The notes: generated from the letters alone by a model not told the origin. A stretch of DNA of 54,090 nucleotides from Bacillus sp. SD075 (GCF_017355165.1 NZ_JADILK010000032.1:1-54090), one strand, 5' to 3'; shown: positions 43,693 through 52,589, counted from the stretch's first letter. Made by a program: numbers and translations.

Positions 43693-44412
43693 ATGGGTCG
43701 TAAATGGAATAATATTAAAGAAAAAAAAGCGTCAAAAGATGCTAATACTAGTCGGATTTATGCTAAGTTCGGACGTGAAATATATGTAGTGGCAAAACAA
43801 GGTGAACCAGACCCAGAGTCCAATCAGGCATTAAGGGTCGTACTTGAGCGTGCGAAAACGTACAATGTTCCAAGAGCGATCATTGACCGTGCGATTGAAA
43901 AAGCCAAAGGCGGTTCTGAAGAAAACTATGACGAACTTCGTTATGAAGGATTCGGTCCAAATGGTTCAATGGTCATCGTGGATGCATTGACAAACAACGT
44001 GAACCGGACGGCATCCGATGTACGTGCCGCATTTGGGAAAAATGGCGGGAATATGGGTGTCAGCGGATCTGTTGCTTATATGTTCGATGCAACGGCTGTC
44101 ATCGGGATTGAAGGTAAAACGGCTGATGATGTTCTTGAACTGTTAATGGAAGCGGATGTTGATGTACGTGACATCATTGAAGAAGAAGAAAGTGTTATCG
44201 TTTATGCCGAACCTGAACAATTCCATGCTGTACAACAAGCGTTCAAGGATGCAGGAATCAGCGATTTTACAGTGGCAGAGCTGACGATGCTTGCACAAAA
44301 TGACCTGACCCTTCCAGAAGATGCACAAGCACAATTCGAAAAAATGATTGATGCATTGGAAGATTTGGAAGATGTTCAACAAGTTTATCACAACGTAGAT
44401 CTTGGTGAATGA
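43693..44412 (+). CDS. yeeN: YebC/PmpR-family regulator, YeeN type
   Basis: YebC-family protein, 239 residues, closely matching B. subtilis YeeN in length and sequence. Hallmarks are the [13 protein letters not shown] start, [18 protein letters not shown], the [19 protein letters not shown] block and [14 protein letters not shown]. YebC proteins have been described both as DNA-binding regulators and, more recently, as factors that help ribosomes through proline stretches; which applies here is open. I start at ATG 43693, the family start. The frame from 43618 adds residues absent from homologues. The upstream site is weak (GTGAGTGG). Confidence 0.93.
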   Translation: MGRKWNNIKEKKASKDANTSRIYAKFGREIYVVAKQGEPDPESNQALRVVLERAKTYNVPRAIIDRAIEKAKGGSEENYDELRYEGFGPNGSMVIVDALTNNVNRTASDVRAAFGKNGGNMGVSGSVAYMFDATAVIGIEGKTADDVLELLMEADVDVRDIIEEEESVIVYAEPEQFHAVQQAFKDAGISDFTVAELTMLAQNDLTLPEDAQAQFEKMIDALEDLEDVQQVYHNVDLGE

Positions 44413-44419
44413 AAAAACG

Positions 44420-44458
44420 AGCAGATCTTTGCTATATGAAAAGGTCTGCTTATTTTAT
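44420..44458 (+). terminator. yeeN terminator
   Basis: AGCAGATCTTT pairs with AAAGGTCTGCT (one G-U), followed by TATTTTATTT, 8 bases after the yeeN stop. Confidence 0.85.
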
Positions 44459-44460
44459 TT

Positions 44461-44507
44461 AAAAGGAAAGGGCCTGTTCCGAATCACGAAACAGGCCCTT
44501 TCCTTTT
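44461..44507. terminator. Bidirectional terminator between yeeN and the deacetylase gene
   Basis: An 18-bp perfect stem joins AAAAGGAAAGGGCCTGTT and AACAGGCCCTTTCCTTTT across an 11-base loop. The A and T ends make it work both ways; it ends 2 bases from the deacetylase stop. Confidence 0.92.
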
Positions 44508-44509
44508 CA

Positions 44510-45916
44510 TTATTCATTTAGGGTGATTCCGGAAAGTTCACGGTCTTTTTTCACCTTTTCCAATTCCGAAATGGTCACCAGTTGATAACCTTGGTCATGC
44601 AGTTGTTTGATGATTTTTCCTGCAGCCTGTGCGCTAGTTTTATAGATATCATGCATTAATATGATCCTGCCATCTTTGGCTTTGCTCATCACTTTATTTA
44701 CGATTTTCTTTTCATTGCGTTCTTTCCAATCTTCGGGATCGACATCCCAAAGTGTGACTTTCATATCCTCCATGTATTCACGCACATTATCGTTAATCGC
44801 TCCGTATGGGGGACGGACGAGATTTGGCTCAGCACCTGTAGCTTTTTCTACAGCGTCTTGGGTTTTTTGTATTTGATTTTTGATTTTATTCTTGCTTAAG
44901 CGCGTCAGCTGCGGATGGTCCCATGAATGGTTGCCGATCTCATTCCCTTGCTGCAGCATTTCTTGCAGAACTTCCGGATAGTGCTGAACGCGGCTTCCAA
45001 GCACGAAAAACGTCGCGTGTCCATCATACTTGTTCAGGTCTTTAAGAATGGACATGGTATGGCTTGGATGTGGCCCGTCATCGAATGTCAGGGCAATGAC
45101 CTTTTTTGTAGGGTCGATCCATTCATTTTGCACGGGCAGTTTGGCGACGATATGTTTTGGCTGCCATTCCCTTACACGATCCTCATTCAAATCTTGACTT
45201 TGATATGAATCTAGCAAACTATCTTTAAAAAGTTCCTTCTTGATGGCGATTGTATGGGTCTTAGTTGAATCATTCGTCTTAACGTAGAATACAAGCGTAT
45301 TTTTCAAGACTGAAAAAGAATTGAAGTTGGCTGCCTTCAGTTTGTTTTCCTTTTGAATGAGACTGTTTGAAATGCCTTCTTCTTCCTTCTCCGTCAACTC
45401 TTCAAAAACAATATCGGATAAAACGGATAAATAATCAGTATCCGTGGCAAAGATGTCTTCTATAGAGAGCTTTTGCTGAGATGGAATATCATAAGAGAAG
45501 ATCTGGGAGCCAGACTGCTTCTTTCCTTGCACTTGCTCATATTTATCGAAGGAAATCGTAATGGTCTGTTTGCTGAAATGGAGGATCGTATAGGTGAGGT
45601 TAAGCTCGGAAGCTTTTCCGTCGGATGCTTTCCATTTCTTTTCATAATTTTTAATTTCTTTCTTTATGTAGGCTTCTAGCTGCTTGTCGATATTTTCTAA
45701 ATGCAGAACGGGTCTGCTGGCTGAATATCCGCCTTCCGTATTATCTTTCACATACGTTTGTATATCAGCTTCTGGGTAATTTTTATCGGTTGTATAGGCC
45801 GAAACGGTTCTTTTCTTATCAAAAGCAAGGCTTTTGATGGCTAACCCCAATGTTCCCACAGCTGCTGTTAGACAAAATAGAAAAATAAAGACTTTTTTAT
45901 AATTTAATTTCCTCAT
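44510..45916 (-). CDS. pdaC: PdaC-like peptidoglycan deacetylase
   Basis: Membrane-anchored polysaccharide deacetylase, 468 residues, close to the length of B. subtilis PdaC, which deacetylates N-acetylmuramic acid and lowers lysozyme sensitivity. An N-terminal signal anchor (about residues 8-28) is followed by DUF4163- and DUF3298-like segments (about 60-250). The NodB domain has D279-D280 in TFDDGPH, metal ligands H330 and H334 in NHSWDH, then RPPYG, WDVDPEDW and the catalytic LMHD. ATG 45916 has GGAG 6 bases upstream; the longer frame reaches into the promoter. It is divergent from sigV, with a sigma-V-like promoter. Confidence 0.88.
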   Translation of the reverse strand: MRKLNYKKVFIFLFCLTAAVGTLGLAIKSLAFDKKRTVSAYTTDKNYPEADIQTYVKDNTEGGYSASRPVLHLENIDKQLEAYIKKEIKNYEKKWKASDGKASELNLTYTILHFSKQTITISFDKYEQVQGKKQSGSQIFSYDIPSQQKLSIEDIFATDTDYLSVLSDIVFEELTEKEEEGISNSLIQKENKLKAANFNSFSVLKNTLVFYVKTNDSTKTHTIAIKKELFKDSLLDSYQSQDLNEDRVREWQPKHIVAKLPVQNEWIDPTKKVIALTFDDGPHPSHTMSILKDLNKYDGHATFFVLGSRVQHYPEVLQEMLQQGNEIGNHSWDHPQLTRLSKNKIKNQIQKTQDAVEKATGAEPNLVRPPYGAINDNVREYMEDMKVTLWDVDPEDWKERNEKKIVNKVMSKAKDGRIILMHDIYKTSAQAAGKIIKQLHDQGYQLVTISELEKVKKDRELSGITLNE

Positions 45917-45951
45917 GATGCACTCCACCTCGATAATCATTCTACTATATA

Positions 45952-45980
45952 GACGCGCCAAAAGCCTTAAAAGTTTGTAA
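45952..45980 (-). promoter_or_regulatory. Predicted sigma-V promoter of the deacetylase gene
   Basis: On the minus strand TTACAAAC (45980-45973) is followed, after 17 bases from AAC, by CGTC (45955-45952) and TATAT. This fits the AAC-N16/17-CGTC pattern of B. subtilis sigma-V promoters. It lies 36 bases before the pdaC start. Confidence 0.75.
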
Positions 45981-46020
45981 AAAATTTCATTTTTTTATAT
46001 TCATATATTTCCTGGTTCCT

Positions 46021-46051
46021 TTTCAAACTTTTATGGCTCCACGAACGTCTA
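46021..46051 (+). promoter_or_regulatory. Predicted sigma-V autoregulatory promoter of sigV
   Basis: TTTCAAAC ends at 46028. After 17 bases CGTC (46046-46049) and TAT follow. It shares AAC-N17-CGTC with the divergent pdaC promoter and lies about 50 bases before the sigV start, as expected for autoregulation of an ECF sigma factor. Confidence 0.78.
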
Positions 46052-46101
46052 TCCTTTGTACCTAGGATACGTAATTTAAATGTAAGGAGCTCTATCATGC
46101 A

Positions 46102-46617
46102 ATGAAAAATCTAGATATGAATCAATTAATAGCGGCCCGGATAACCGAACGGCAAGAAAATTTGTACAGACTTGCTTTTTACTATGTCAAAAATCAGGAG
46201 GATGCCCTTGATATCGTACAGGAATCGATCAGGAAAGCGCTAGCCTCCAGCAGCAAGATCAAAGACGCTGCTTCCATAGATAGTTGGTTATATAAAATCA
46301 TCGTCCGAACGGCACTGGATGTTTTGAGAAAGAAAAAGAAACTGACCGTCGCCGATGACGAAACAATAGAATACTTACGCAGCGGTGAGGAAGATCACTA
46401 TCCAGATCTGGATTTGCAAAAGGCCCTGGAGGGACTCTCGGTCAAGTACAAAACGGTAGTCGTTCTCCGTTTCTTTGAGGACCTGAAGTTGGACGAGATA
46501 GCGGAAGTGCTGGAAGAGAACGTAAGCACGATTAAAACGAGATTATATAAAGCGCTGCAACTATTGCGGATCAACATGACTGAACGGGAGGAAACGAAAA
46601 AATGGAAAAAAAATTAA
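46102..46617 (+). CDS. sigV: ECF sigma factor SigV
   Basis: Extracytoplasmic-function sigma factor, 171 residues, closely resembling B. subtilis SigV, which responds to lysozyme. Region 2 is seen as YRLAFYYVKNQEDALDIVQESI with WLYKIIVRTALD. Region 4 is LSVKYKTVVVLRFFEDLKLDEIAEVLE with a helix-turn-helix up to TIKTRLYKAL. AAGGAG lies 12 bases before the ATG, slightly far. A closer ATG at 46097 opens only ATG-CAA-TGA, overlapping the sigV start. The gene overlaps rsiV by 16 bases, so the two are translationally coupled. Confidence 0.93.
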   Translation: MKNLDMNQLIAARITERQENLYRLAFYYVKNQEDALDIVQESIRKALASSSKIKDAASIDSWLYKIIVRTALDVLRKKKKLTVADDETIEYLRSGEEDHYPDLDLQKALEGLSVKYKTVVVLRFFEDLKLDEIAEVLEENVSTIKTRLYKALQLLRINMTEREETKKWKKN

Positions 46618-47471
46618 AGGATCTGCGGGAAGAATATCTTAAAACACCGATACCAAAGGAATTGAATGATGTCGTTCAAGCAACCTTGAATGAAAAGCCC
46701 AGGAAGAAGCCAAGGGTTGGCAGGAATATCCTCTTATCAGCGGCTGCAGCGCTTCTGATTTTGACAGCTTCCGTAAACATCAGTCCGGCAGTGGCGAAGG
46801 CCATGGGTGATATTCCGATAGTCGATAAGGTCATCGAAGTGATTACCTTCGTCGAATGGAAAGAAGAAGCGAATAATTCCTCGGCACTCATCAAAACACC
46901 TGCTATATCCGGTCTGGAGAATAAACAGCTCGAAAATAGCTTGAATGATAAATACTTATCGGAAAGCAAGCAGCTCTATAAGGAATTCACGGACTCCATG
47001 TCAAAACTGAAGGAAGGGGAAAAGGGCAATATCTCGGTGGAAAGCGGATATGTGATATTGACGGATAATGAAACGATATTATCCGTACAGCGTTATACGG
47101 ATACGATTCAGGCTTCCAGTTCTACAGAAAGTCAATTCGATACAGTCGACAAGAAAAACGAAGTGTTATTAACGTTAAATAGCTTATTTAAAGATGATCG
47201 CTATCTTCAGGTGATCAGTGAGAACATCAAGGAACAGATGAAGCGGCAGATGGCTGAAGATCCGGAAAAGATATATTGGGTCGAAGATGATGGCCATACT
47301 GCCTTTAAAGGCATCGATGAAAACCAAAACTTTTATATAAATGGAGATGGCAAGCTAGTCATCGCTTTTAACAGCTATGAAGCTGCACCGGGATATATGG
47401 GGGCCGTCGAGTTCATCATTCCGACAAAGGTGCTGTCAAACCTTCTTGTGGGCGATCAATATATCCATTAA
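46602..47471 (+). CDS. rsiV: Anti-sigma factor RsiV (lysozyme receptor)
   Basis: Membrane anti-sigma factor, 289 residues. In B. subtilis RsiV holds SigV and binds lysozyme directly; binding permits signal peptidase and RasP cleavage, which frees SigV. A short cytoplasmic N-terminus (1-42) precedes one membrane segment (about 43-62, ILLSAAAALLILTA). The extracellular part has the DUF4179-like region followed by a DUF3298-type lysozyme-binding domain (about 150-285). The paired SigV gene overlaps it. Unlike B. subtilis, no oatA follows; the nearest lysozyme-defence gene is the divergent pdaC. Confidence 0.93.
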   Translation: MEKKLKDLREEYLKTPIPKELNDVVQATLNEKPRKKPRVGRNILLSAAAALLILTASVNISPAVAKAMGDIPIVDKVIEVITFVEWKEEANNSSALIKTPAISGLENKQLENSLNDKYLSESKQLYKEFTDSMSKLKEGEKGNISVESGYVILTDNETILSVQRYTDTIQASSSTESQFDTVDKKNEVLLTLNSLFKDDRYLQVISENIKEQMKRQMAEDPEKIYWVEDDGHTAFKGIDENQNFYINGDGKLVIAFNSYEAAPGYMGAVEFIIPTKVLSNLLVGDQYIH

Positions 47472-47550
47472 AACGAACTTATTTGCATGGGGCATTAACC
47501 ATTCTTATGACGGGCGGAAGGTCCTTAAAACGGCATCATGCTGATTAAAA

Positions 47551-47595
47551 AAGACGAACCAAGGTTACTTGATCACAGTAACCTTGGCTCGTCTC
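47551..47595. terminator. Bidirectional terminator overlapping a stop codon
   Basis: GACGA-A-CCAAGGTTAC pairs with GTAACCTTGG-C-TCGTC. TCTTTTTT follows on the plus strand (end of sigV-rsiV) and TTTTTT on the minus strand. The last codons and the stop of the minus-strand mini-protein (stop at 47573) are inside the hairpin. Confidence 0.85.
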
Positions 47596-47797
47596 TTTTT
47601 TGATTGAATTGCATCTGGGCCAGCTCCAGTCTCATTTTTTCCGTCTCCATCAGAAAGTTTTCATGTTTAAGTTTTTCAAGTTCCAATTCAACTTTTAACA
47701 TATTGTGTTTGATTTTTGACTGTTTTTCGAAATGGCTTGTCAGTATGCCGATTATAGGGATGGAAAAAATCAGCACAACAGTTATGATCCCGAACAT
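47573..47797 (-). CDS. Small membrane protein with coiled-coil tail
   Basis: A 74-residue protein that I do not assign to a named family. The first 20 residues form one membrane segment (GIITVVLIFSIPIIGILT). The remainder is a charged helix with heptad-like Leu/Met spacing (VELELEKLKHENFLMETEKM), probably a cytoplasmic coiled coil. GAGGAGG lies about 8 bases before the ATG and a TATAAT lies at 47828-47833 on the minus strand. The 3' end of the frame forms half of the terminator hairpin. By its topology it may scaffold or regulate a membrane complex; that is inference. Confidence 0.72.
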   Translation of the reverse strand: MFGIITVVLIFSIPIIGILTSHFEKQSKIKHNMLKVELELEKLKHENFLMETEKMRLELAQMQFNQKRDEPRLL

Positions 47798-48147
47798 TAT
47801 GGTGCCTCCTCATTTTTTGTTATATCTATTATACGGTGTATATAACGGTTTTGGTTGGGTTTTTTTTCAAAATGATTCTCTCTATTTTTTCCGAATCTCT
47901 TTAGATGTGCATGGCAATCAAAGTGATATGAAGCGTCATACCATTGGTGAAGTTAGGGTACTATATCATTGAGGAATGCTCCCTATTAGACTAAATAGAA
48001 TGTTTTTTGCTGAGGAATGCGGAATTTTGCTTGCATAATGGAAAGCCGCTTCTATTTATATTGAAACTAATTATTTAAATATACTAAATATTTGTTTACA
48101 ACAGTGAAAATAAAAGTTATTATACAATAATAAAAGGAGGACTAGGT
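47798..48147. promoter_or_regulatory. Divergent control region of the mini-protein and yclF
   Basis: 350 bp, AT-rich, non-coding. On the minus strand TATAAT (47833-47828) probably serves the mini-protein; its -35 is poor. On the plus strand TTTACA (48095-48100), 17 bases and TATTAT (48118-48123) form the likely yclF promoter. No riboswitch or operator was recognised. Confidence 0.6.
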
Positions 48148-49641
48148 ATGGCAACGATAAATAAACAGAAAATTGTGGATAGTGTACCTCAAAAAGGCTT
48201 TTTTGGAAACCCAAAAGGACTATTCACCCTTTTCTTTACTGAGTTCTGGGAGCGTTTCTCCTATTATGGCATGAAGGCCATTCTTGTTTACTATATGTAT
48301 TACGAAGTTTCTAAAGGGGGACTAGGTCTTGATGAACATACAGCCCTTGCCCTTGTATCCATCTACGGATCTTTAGTATATATGTCAGGAATAATTGGGG
48401 GATGGCTCGCCGATAGGATTTTTGGGACTTCAAAAGCCGTATTTTACGGTGGTATCTTGATCATGCTCGGGCATATTGTCCTTGCTGTACCAGGCAGTCT
48501 CTCCATGTTCTTTGTTTCCATGGTGCTCATTGTTCTTGGTACTGGTTTATTAAAGCCGAATGTTTCCAGCATTGTCGGTGAAATTTACGCGGAAAATGAC
48601 GAACGCCGGGATTCCGGTTTCAGTATATTCTATATGGGCATCAACATGGGTGCATTCCTTTCACCATTTGTTGTCGGTACAGTCGGAATGGACTACAGCT
48701 TCCACCTTGGTTTTGGACTTGCAGCAATTGGTATGTTGATTGGACTCATCGTCTTTGTTACAACAAAGAAAAAGAACCTGGGCCTGGCTGGAACGATTCC
48801 TGCTAACCCACTATCACAGAATGAAAAGAAAAAAGTATTCACTAAATTGGGGATAGCTGCACTTATCATAGCTGCCATCATCGGCATCACTGCTTATGCA
48901 GGCATCTTAACGATTGAAACTTTTATTAATCTCGTAGGTATCCTGGGGATCGTTATTCCGACCCTTTATTTCATTTTCATGTATCGCAGCCCGAAAACGA
49001 CTTCTGTTGAACGTTCTCGCTTGATTGCCTATATTCCTTTGTTTATAGCAGCCGTCATGTTCTGGGCGATTCAAGAGCAAGGTGCAACTATATTGGCGAA
49101 CTATGCAGATAAACGGACACAGTTGAATTTCGCAGGATTAGAAATAAACCCTGCATGGTTCCAATCTTTGAACCCTTTGTTCATCATTACCCTTGCACCG
49201 GTATTCGCTTGGTTATGGATTAAACTAGGAAAGCGTCAGCCGACCATTCCTCAAAAATTCTCAATAGGTCTACTGTTCGCCGGCTTATCATTCCTGGTGA
49301 TCCTGCTTCCTGTTTATTTCGGTGGATCAGACGCATTAGTCAATCCGCTATGGCTTGTACTTAGTTATTTCCTTGTAGTACTTGGAGAACTTTGTTTATC
49401 GCCTGTTGGACTTTCAGCCACTACAAAATTGGCTCCAGCCGCATTCTCGGCACAAACGATGAGCCTGTGGTTCCTGGCAAGTGCAGCAGCACAAGCACTG
49501 AACGCACAAATCGTCAGATTCTACACACCTCAAACCGAAATGGCTTATTTTGGAGTGATCGGTGTTGCTTCAATAATCCTTGGACTGGCCTTGATGGCCT
49601 TATCACCAAAAATTCAAGGTTACATGAAAGGCATTCGCTAA
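48148..49641 (+). CDS. yclF: Proton-dependent peptide transporter (POT/PTR family)
   Basis: Di-/tripeptide:proton symporter of the major facilitator superfamily, 497 residues with about 14 hydrophobic segments, very similar to B. subtilis YclF. Family motifs are FFTEFWERFSYYGMKAIL in helix 1, GGWLADRIFGTSKAV, the GTGLLKPNVSS helix and FYMGINMGAFLSP. A late VVLGELCLSPVGLS stretch is also typical. AAAGGAGG lies 9 bases before the ATG. It is monocistronic with its own terminator. Confidence 0.92.
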   Translation: MATINKQKIVDSVPQKGFFGNPKGLFTLFFTEFWERFSYYGMKAILVYYMYYEVSKGGLGLDEHTALALVSIYGSLVYMSGIIGGWLADRIFGTSKAVFYGGILIMLGHIVLAVPGSLSMFFVSMVLIVLGTGLLKPNVSSIVGEIYAENDERRDSGFSIFYMGINMGAFLSPFVVGTVGMDYSFHLGFGLAAIGMLIGLIVFVTTKKKNLGLAGTIPANPLSQNEKKKVFTKLGIAALIIAAIIGITAYAGILTIETFINLVGILGIVIPTLYFIFMYRSPKTTSVERSRLIAYIPLFIAAVMFWAIQEQGATILANYADKRTQLNFAGLEINPAWFQSLNPLFIITLAPVFAWLWIKLGKRQPTIPQKFSIGLLFAGLSFLVILLPVYFGGSDALVNPLWLVLSYFLVVLGELCLSPVGLSATTKLAPAAFSAQTMSLWFLASAAAQALNAQIVRFYTPQTEMAYFGVIGVASIILGLALMALSPKIQGYMKGIR

Positions 49642-49662
49642 CACATAGCCAAGCAGTAACAG

Positions 49663-49702
49663 AAAGATGACCTCTGAATAAAAAACAGGGTCATCTTTTT
49701 TG
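49663..49702 (+). terminator. yclF terminator
   Basis: AAAGATGACC pairs with GGTCATCTTT across an A-rich loop, followed by TTTTG, about 20 bases after the yclF stop. Confidence 0.85.
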
Positions 49703-49939
49703 TTATATCTCGTGCACTAAAACATCCTGAATGGGTGCTATCTGGATTCCTAAAATGTTCAGTTTGAATTTCAGAAATGATTTGGTTCTGAAACGTTTTC
49801 TTAAGAGGAAACAAACTGCATTCCCTGGACTTGTCTGCAATCTGGGGTTACTGGATTAGTGAACATCCTTCTTCACGAAGTTCCCTTAGAAAGTATGGAA
49901 GGAACCGTAATGTGCTCTGCCCTTCCAGTTCCTTTTGAA

Positions 49940-51322
49940 TCAGTTTGCAGCTGGGATCAATCCTTTATGAATGGAGACTTCCTGAATGGCGCGGTAGACG
50001 GTTTCAACCATGAAATCGAGTTCCTTTTCTGACATGGAAAGAATCGGCATCATCGTAATGACTGGACCAAGTTCCCGGATGATCAGGCCATTTTCCCGTG
50101 CTGTATGGATGATCCCGGAAACGACGTTCTCTTGGAGGGTGAACGTTTCTTTTGTTTGGCGGTCTTTAACGATTTCCACTCCAATCATGAAGCCACGCTG
50201 GCGGATATCGCCGACTATCGGAAGTTCGTATAGCGTTTGCAGTCTTTCGGATAGATATTTTGATTTTTTCTGGATGTCTTTAATGAGATTACGGCTTTCC
50301 ATTAGCTCGATATTCTTCAGGGCAAGGGCACAGGCCAGCTGATTTCCTGTATAGGTGTGGCCGTGATAGAAGGTTTTATGTTCTTCTTGTTCCCCCAAAA
50401 AGGATTGAAAGATTTTCTCGGTCATGATGGTGGCTGCAAGTGGCATATATCCCCCGGTGATCCCTTTGCCCATGCACATGATATCGGGGACGGCATCTTC
50501 CTGTTCGCAGGCAAACATTGTACCGGTGCGACCGAACCCTACGGCCACCTCGTCACAAATTAAGAGGATATTGTACTTCTTGCATAATCGTTCGACCCCT
50601 TTCAAAAAACCACGAGGATGGGTTATGATGCCTGCTGCTCCCTGCACTAGAGGTTCGATGATCAAACCTGCAATTTCCTCTGATTGTTCTTGCAGTAACT
50701 TCTCCAGTTCCGTCAAGCAATGGTTTTTCACAGCTTCTGGATCTCCATACTCAGTCATGTGATAGGCATATGGTGAAGGAGCGGAAATCCGTTGAAATAA
50801 GAGGGGCTTAAAGATTCTATGGAATAGATCCATTCCGCCCACACTCACAGCTCCGACAGTATCTCCGTGGTATGCTTCGTCAAGTGAGACGAATTTGTTT
50901 TTATTCTTATGCTTGACGGGATCGATATTCTGCCAATATTGATAAGCCACTTTAAGGGCGATTTCCACAGCGGCAGATCCGGTGTCAGAGTAGAAGACTT
51001 TCGATAAAGAACCAGGTGTGATCTCTGCCAGTTTTTTTGCCAGTAAGATCGATGGTACATTCGCAGATCCCAGCAGCGTGGAGTGCGCGACTTTCTTCAC
51101 TTGTTCAATAAGTGCGCCGTTTAATTCCGGCTCGTTATGCCCGTGCACATTCACCCATAATGAAGCATAGCCGTCGAGATAGCGTTTGCCATCCACATCA
51201 ACCAGGTAGCTGCCTTCGCCGCGCTCGATGATCAGCGGTTTACTTTCCCGATACGTTTTCATTTGGGTGAATGGATGCCATACATATTCCTTATCCCATT
51301 GTTCTAAATCCTGACTGTTCAT
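49940..51322 (-). CDS. bioA: Adenosylmethionine-8-amino-7-oxononanoate aminotransferase
   Basis: PLP enzyme of biotin synthesis that converts KAPA to DAPA, 460 residues. Features are WHPFTQMK at the start, CDEVAVGFGRTG, and the PLP lysine K286 in MGKGITGGYMPL. The amino donor may be S-adenosylmethionine or, as in B. subtilis BioK, lysine; the sequence was not resolved on this point. AGAGGTG lies upstream of the ATG, which overlaps the bioD stop by 4 bases, so the two are translationally coupled. It is the last gene of bioY-bioD-bioA; I see no convincing terminator behind it. Confidence 0.93.
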   Translation of the reverse strand: MNSQDLEQWDKEYVWHPFTQMKTYRESKPLIIERGEGSYLVDVDGKRYLDGYASLWVNVHGHNEPELNGALIEQVKKVAHSTLLGSANVPSILLAKKLAEITPGSLSKVFYSDTGSAAVEIALKVAYQYWQNIDPVKHKNKNKFVSLDEAYHGDTVGAVSVGGMDLFHRIFKPLLFQRISAPSPYAYHMTEYGDPEAVKNHCLTELEKLLQEQSEEIAGLIIEPLVQGAAGIITHPRGFLKGVERLCKKYNILLICDEVAVGFGRTGTMFACEQEDAVPDIMCMGKGITGGYMPLAATIMTEKIFQSFLGEQEEHKTFYHGHTYTGNQLACALALKNIELMESRNLIKDIQKKSKYLSERLQTLYELPIVGDIRQRGFMIGVEIVKDRQTKETFTLQENVVSGIIHTARENGLIIRELGPVITMMPILSMSEKELDFMVETVYRAIQEVSIHKGLIPAAN

Positions 51323-52026
51323 GCTTTGAACACCTCTTTCAGTTGTTGGGTATAATCTTGGGAATCAAGCAAATCAAGGGTACAGCTCCTCAAATCTTTT
51401 TTAACGTCGGCCAGAGTCGGGATGCAGGCGAGGCCACTCAGCCCAGTCAGCTTTTCAATGGTTTCGATATTGTCTTGATGAATCCGGTCTTCTGGCCGGT
51501 AATGGTTATACAAAATGGTTTTCACGTTTATATCATGAACTCGGGCATAAGAATGGGTCGTCACGACATCGTGAATCGCCCCTAAACCGCTTGTAGATAC
51601 GAGCAGGACAGGCATGCCGCAATTCCTGATGAAATCAGCCGTCATATAGAAACCTTCCGTTCGTTCAATAAGCGGCACAGCCAATCCGCCAGCGCCCTCG
51701 ACTAATACGATGTCATACATTTCCTCGAGTTCATGAACCCTTTCCACTACTTTCTTTTCATCGATTGGACTCCCGGTCAATTTAATCGCCAAATGTGGGG
51801 AGGTTTCGGGTTCCAGTGTGTAAAACCCTGATTCCTTTACACCGAGTTCCTGTTCAAACCAAGATATATCTGGGTATGTATTATTTTCCTCATTGATTCC
51901 AGTTTGAAATGGCTTGAATATCGTGACGCTTTTTCCCAATGTCTGAAGGGACAGATAGAGTGCACTCGTGACGATGGTCTTTCCAATATCCGTTCCAGTT
52001 CCGGTTATAAAGTAGGCTTGGCCCAT
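51319..52026 (-). CDS. bioD: ATP-dependent dethiobiotin synthetase
   Basis: Closes the ureido ring of DAPA to give dethiobiotin, using CO2 and ATP. 235 residues. The P-loop GTGTDIGKTIVTSAL lies near the N-terminus, and KPFQTGI plus VEGAGGLAVPL form the substrate and Mg sites. I start at ATG 52026, with AAGGAGC about 11 bases upstream. The longer frame (52107) runs within bioY. It overlaps bioY by 22 bases and bioA by 4, so the three genes are one tightly coupled unit. Confidence 0.93.
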   Translation of the reverse strand: MGQAYFITGTGTDIGKTIVTSALYLSLQTLGKSVTIFKPFQTGINEENNTYPDISWFEQELGVKESGFYTLEPETSPHLAIKLTGSPIDEKKVVERVHELEEMYDIVLVEGAGGLAVPLIERTEGFYMTADFIRNCGMPVLLVSTSGLGAIHDVVTTHSYARVHDINVKTILYNHYRPEDRIHQDNIETIEKLTGLSGLACIPTLADVKKDLRSCTLDLLDSQDYTQQLKEVFKA

Positions 52027-52589
52027 GGATGATTCAGCTCCTTTACGTTTATATATTTTGAAATGCGGGGACGTACTTGTTGAATGATGACAGCACAGAG
52101 AATGCATAGCATTAAATCACCGGGTACAGGTAATAAGAAACCGTAAAGAATCGTTTGGTTGATTGAAAGCGGAGTTTCCACAATCCACTTCATCGCACCA
52201 TACAGCCAGATGCAGCCGAAAAGGTAAACTGTCAGCAAAGAGGCTGCATTAGCAAAGAATATGGAACGAATCGTGGAGAGGGAAAACCGGTTGATCAGCC
52301 ATCCATTTATATAGGCTCCCAGTATATATCCGAGCAAATAGCCGAAAGTGGGTTTGAATATATAGCCGAATCCCCCGCCTTCAGCAAACACGGGCACCCC
52401 GATAAGTCCGATCAAGACGTAGCATAATTGACTGAGCATTCCAAGGCGGGGTCCCAATAATGCACCTGCCAAATAGACTGCCAGAATTTGCAGTGTGAAT
52501 GGTATGTATGGGATAGGTATCTTAATAAAGGCGCCAATGGCAGTTAATGCGGTAAAAAGGGCCACATATGAAATCGTCCTTGCTTTCAA
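52005..52589 (-). CDS. bioY: Biotin transporter, BioY
   Basis: Substrate-binding S component of ECF-type biotin uptake, 194 residues with about six hydrophobic segments. Typical parts are the ALFTALTAIGAFIKIPIP opening helix, FTLQILAVYLAGALLGPR, and GGGFGYIFKPTFGYLLGYI, which forms the biotin pocket. I choose the TTG at 52589, with AAGGAGG 8 bases upstream; upstream residues are hydrophilic and outside the family. It is the first gene of bioY-bioD-bioA and lies behind a BirA-type operator. Confidence 0.92.
   Translation of the reverse strand: MKARTISYVALFTALTAIGAFIKIPIPYIPFTLQILAVYLAGALLGPRLGMLSQLCYVLIGLIGVPVFAEGGGFGYIFKPTFGYLLGYILGAYINGWLINRFSLSTIRSIFFANAASLLTVYLFGCIWLYGAMKWIVETPLSINQTILYGFLLPVPGDLMLCILCAVIIQQVRPRISKYINVKELNHPWAKPTL

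Noticed and set aside
49785..49802. cre-like site (TGAAACGTTTTC) downstream of yclF
   Set aside because: It does not fit the TGWAANCGNTNWCA spacing and lies between convergent genes, away from any promoter.
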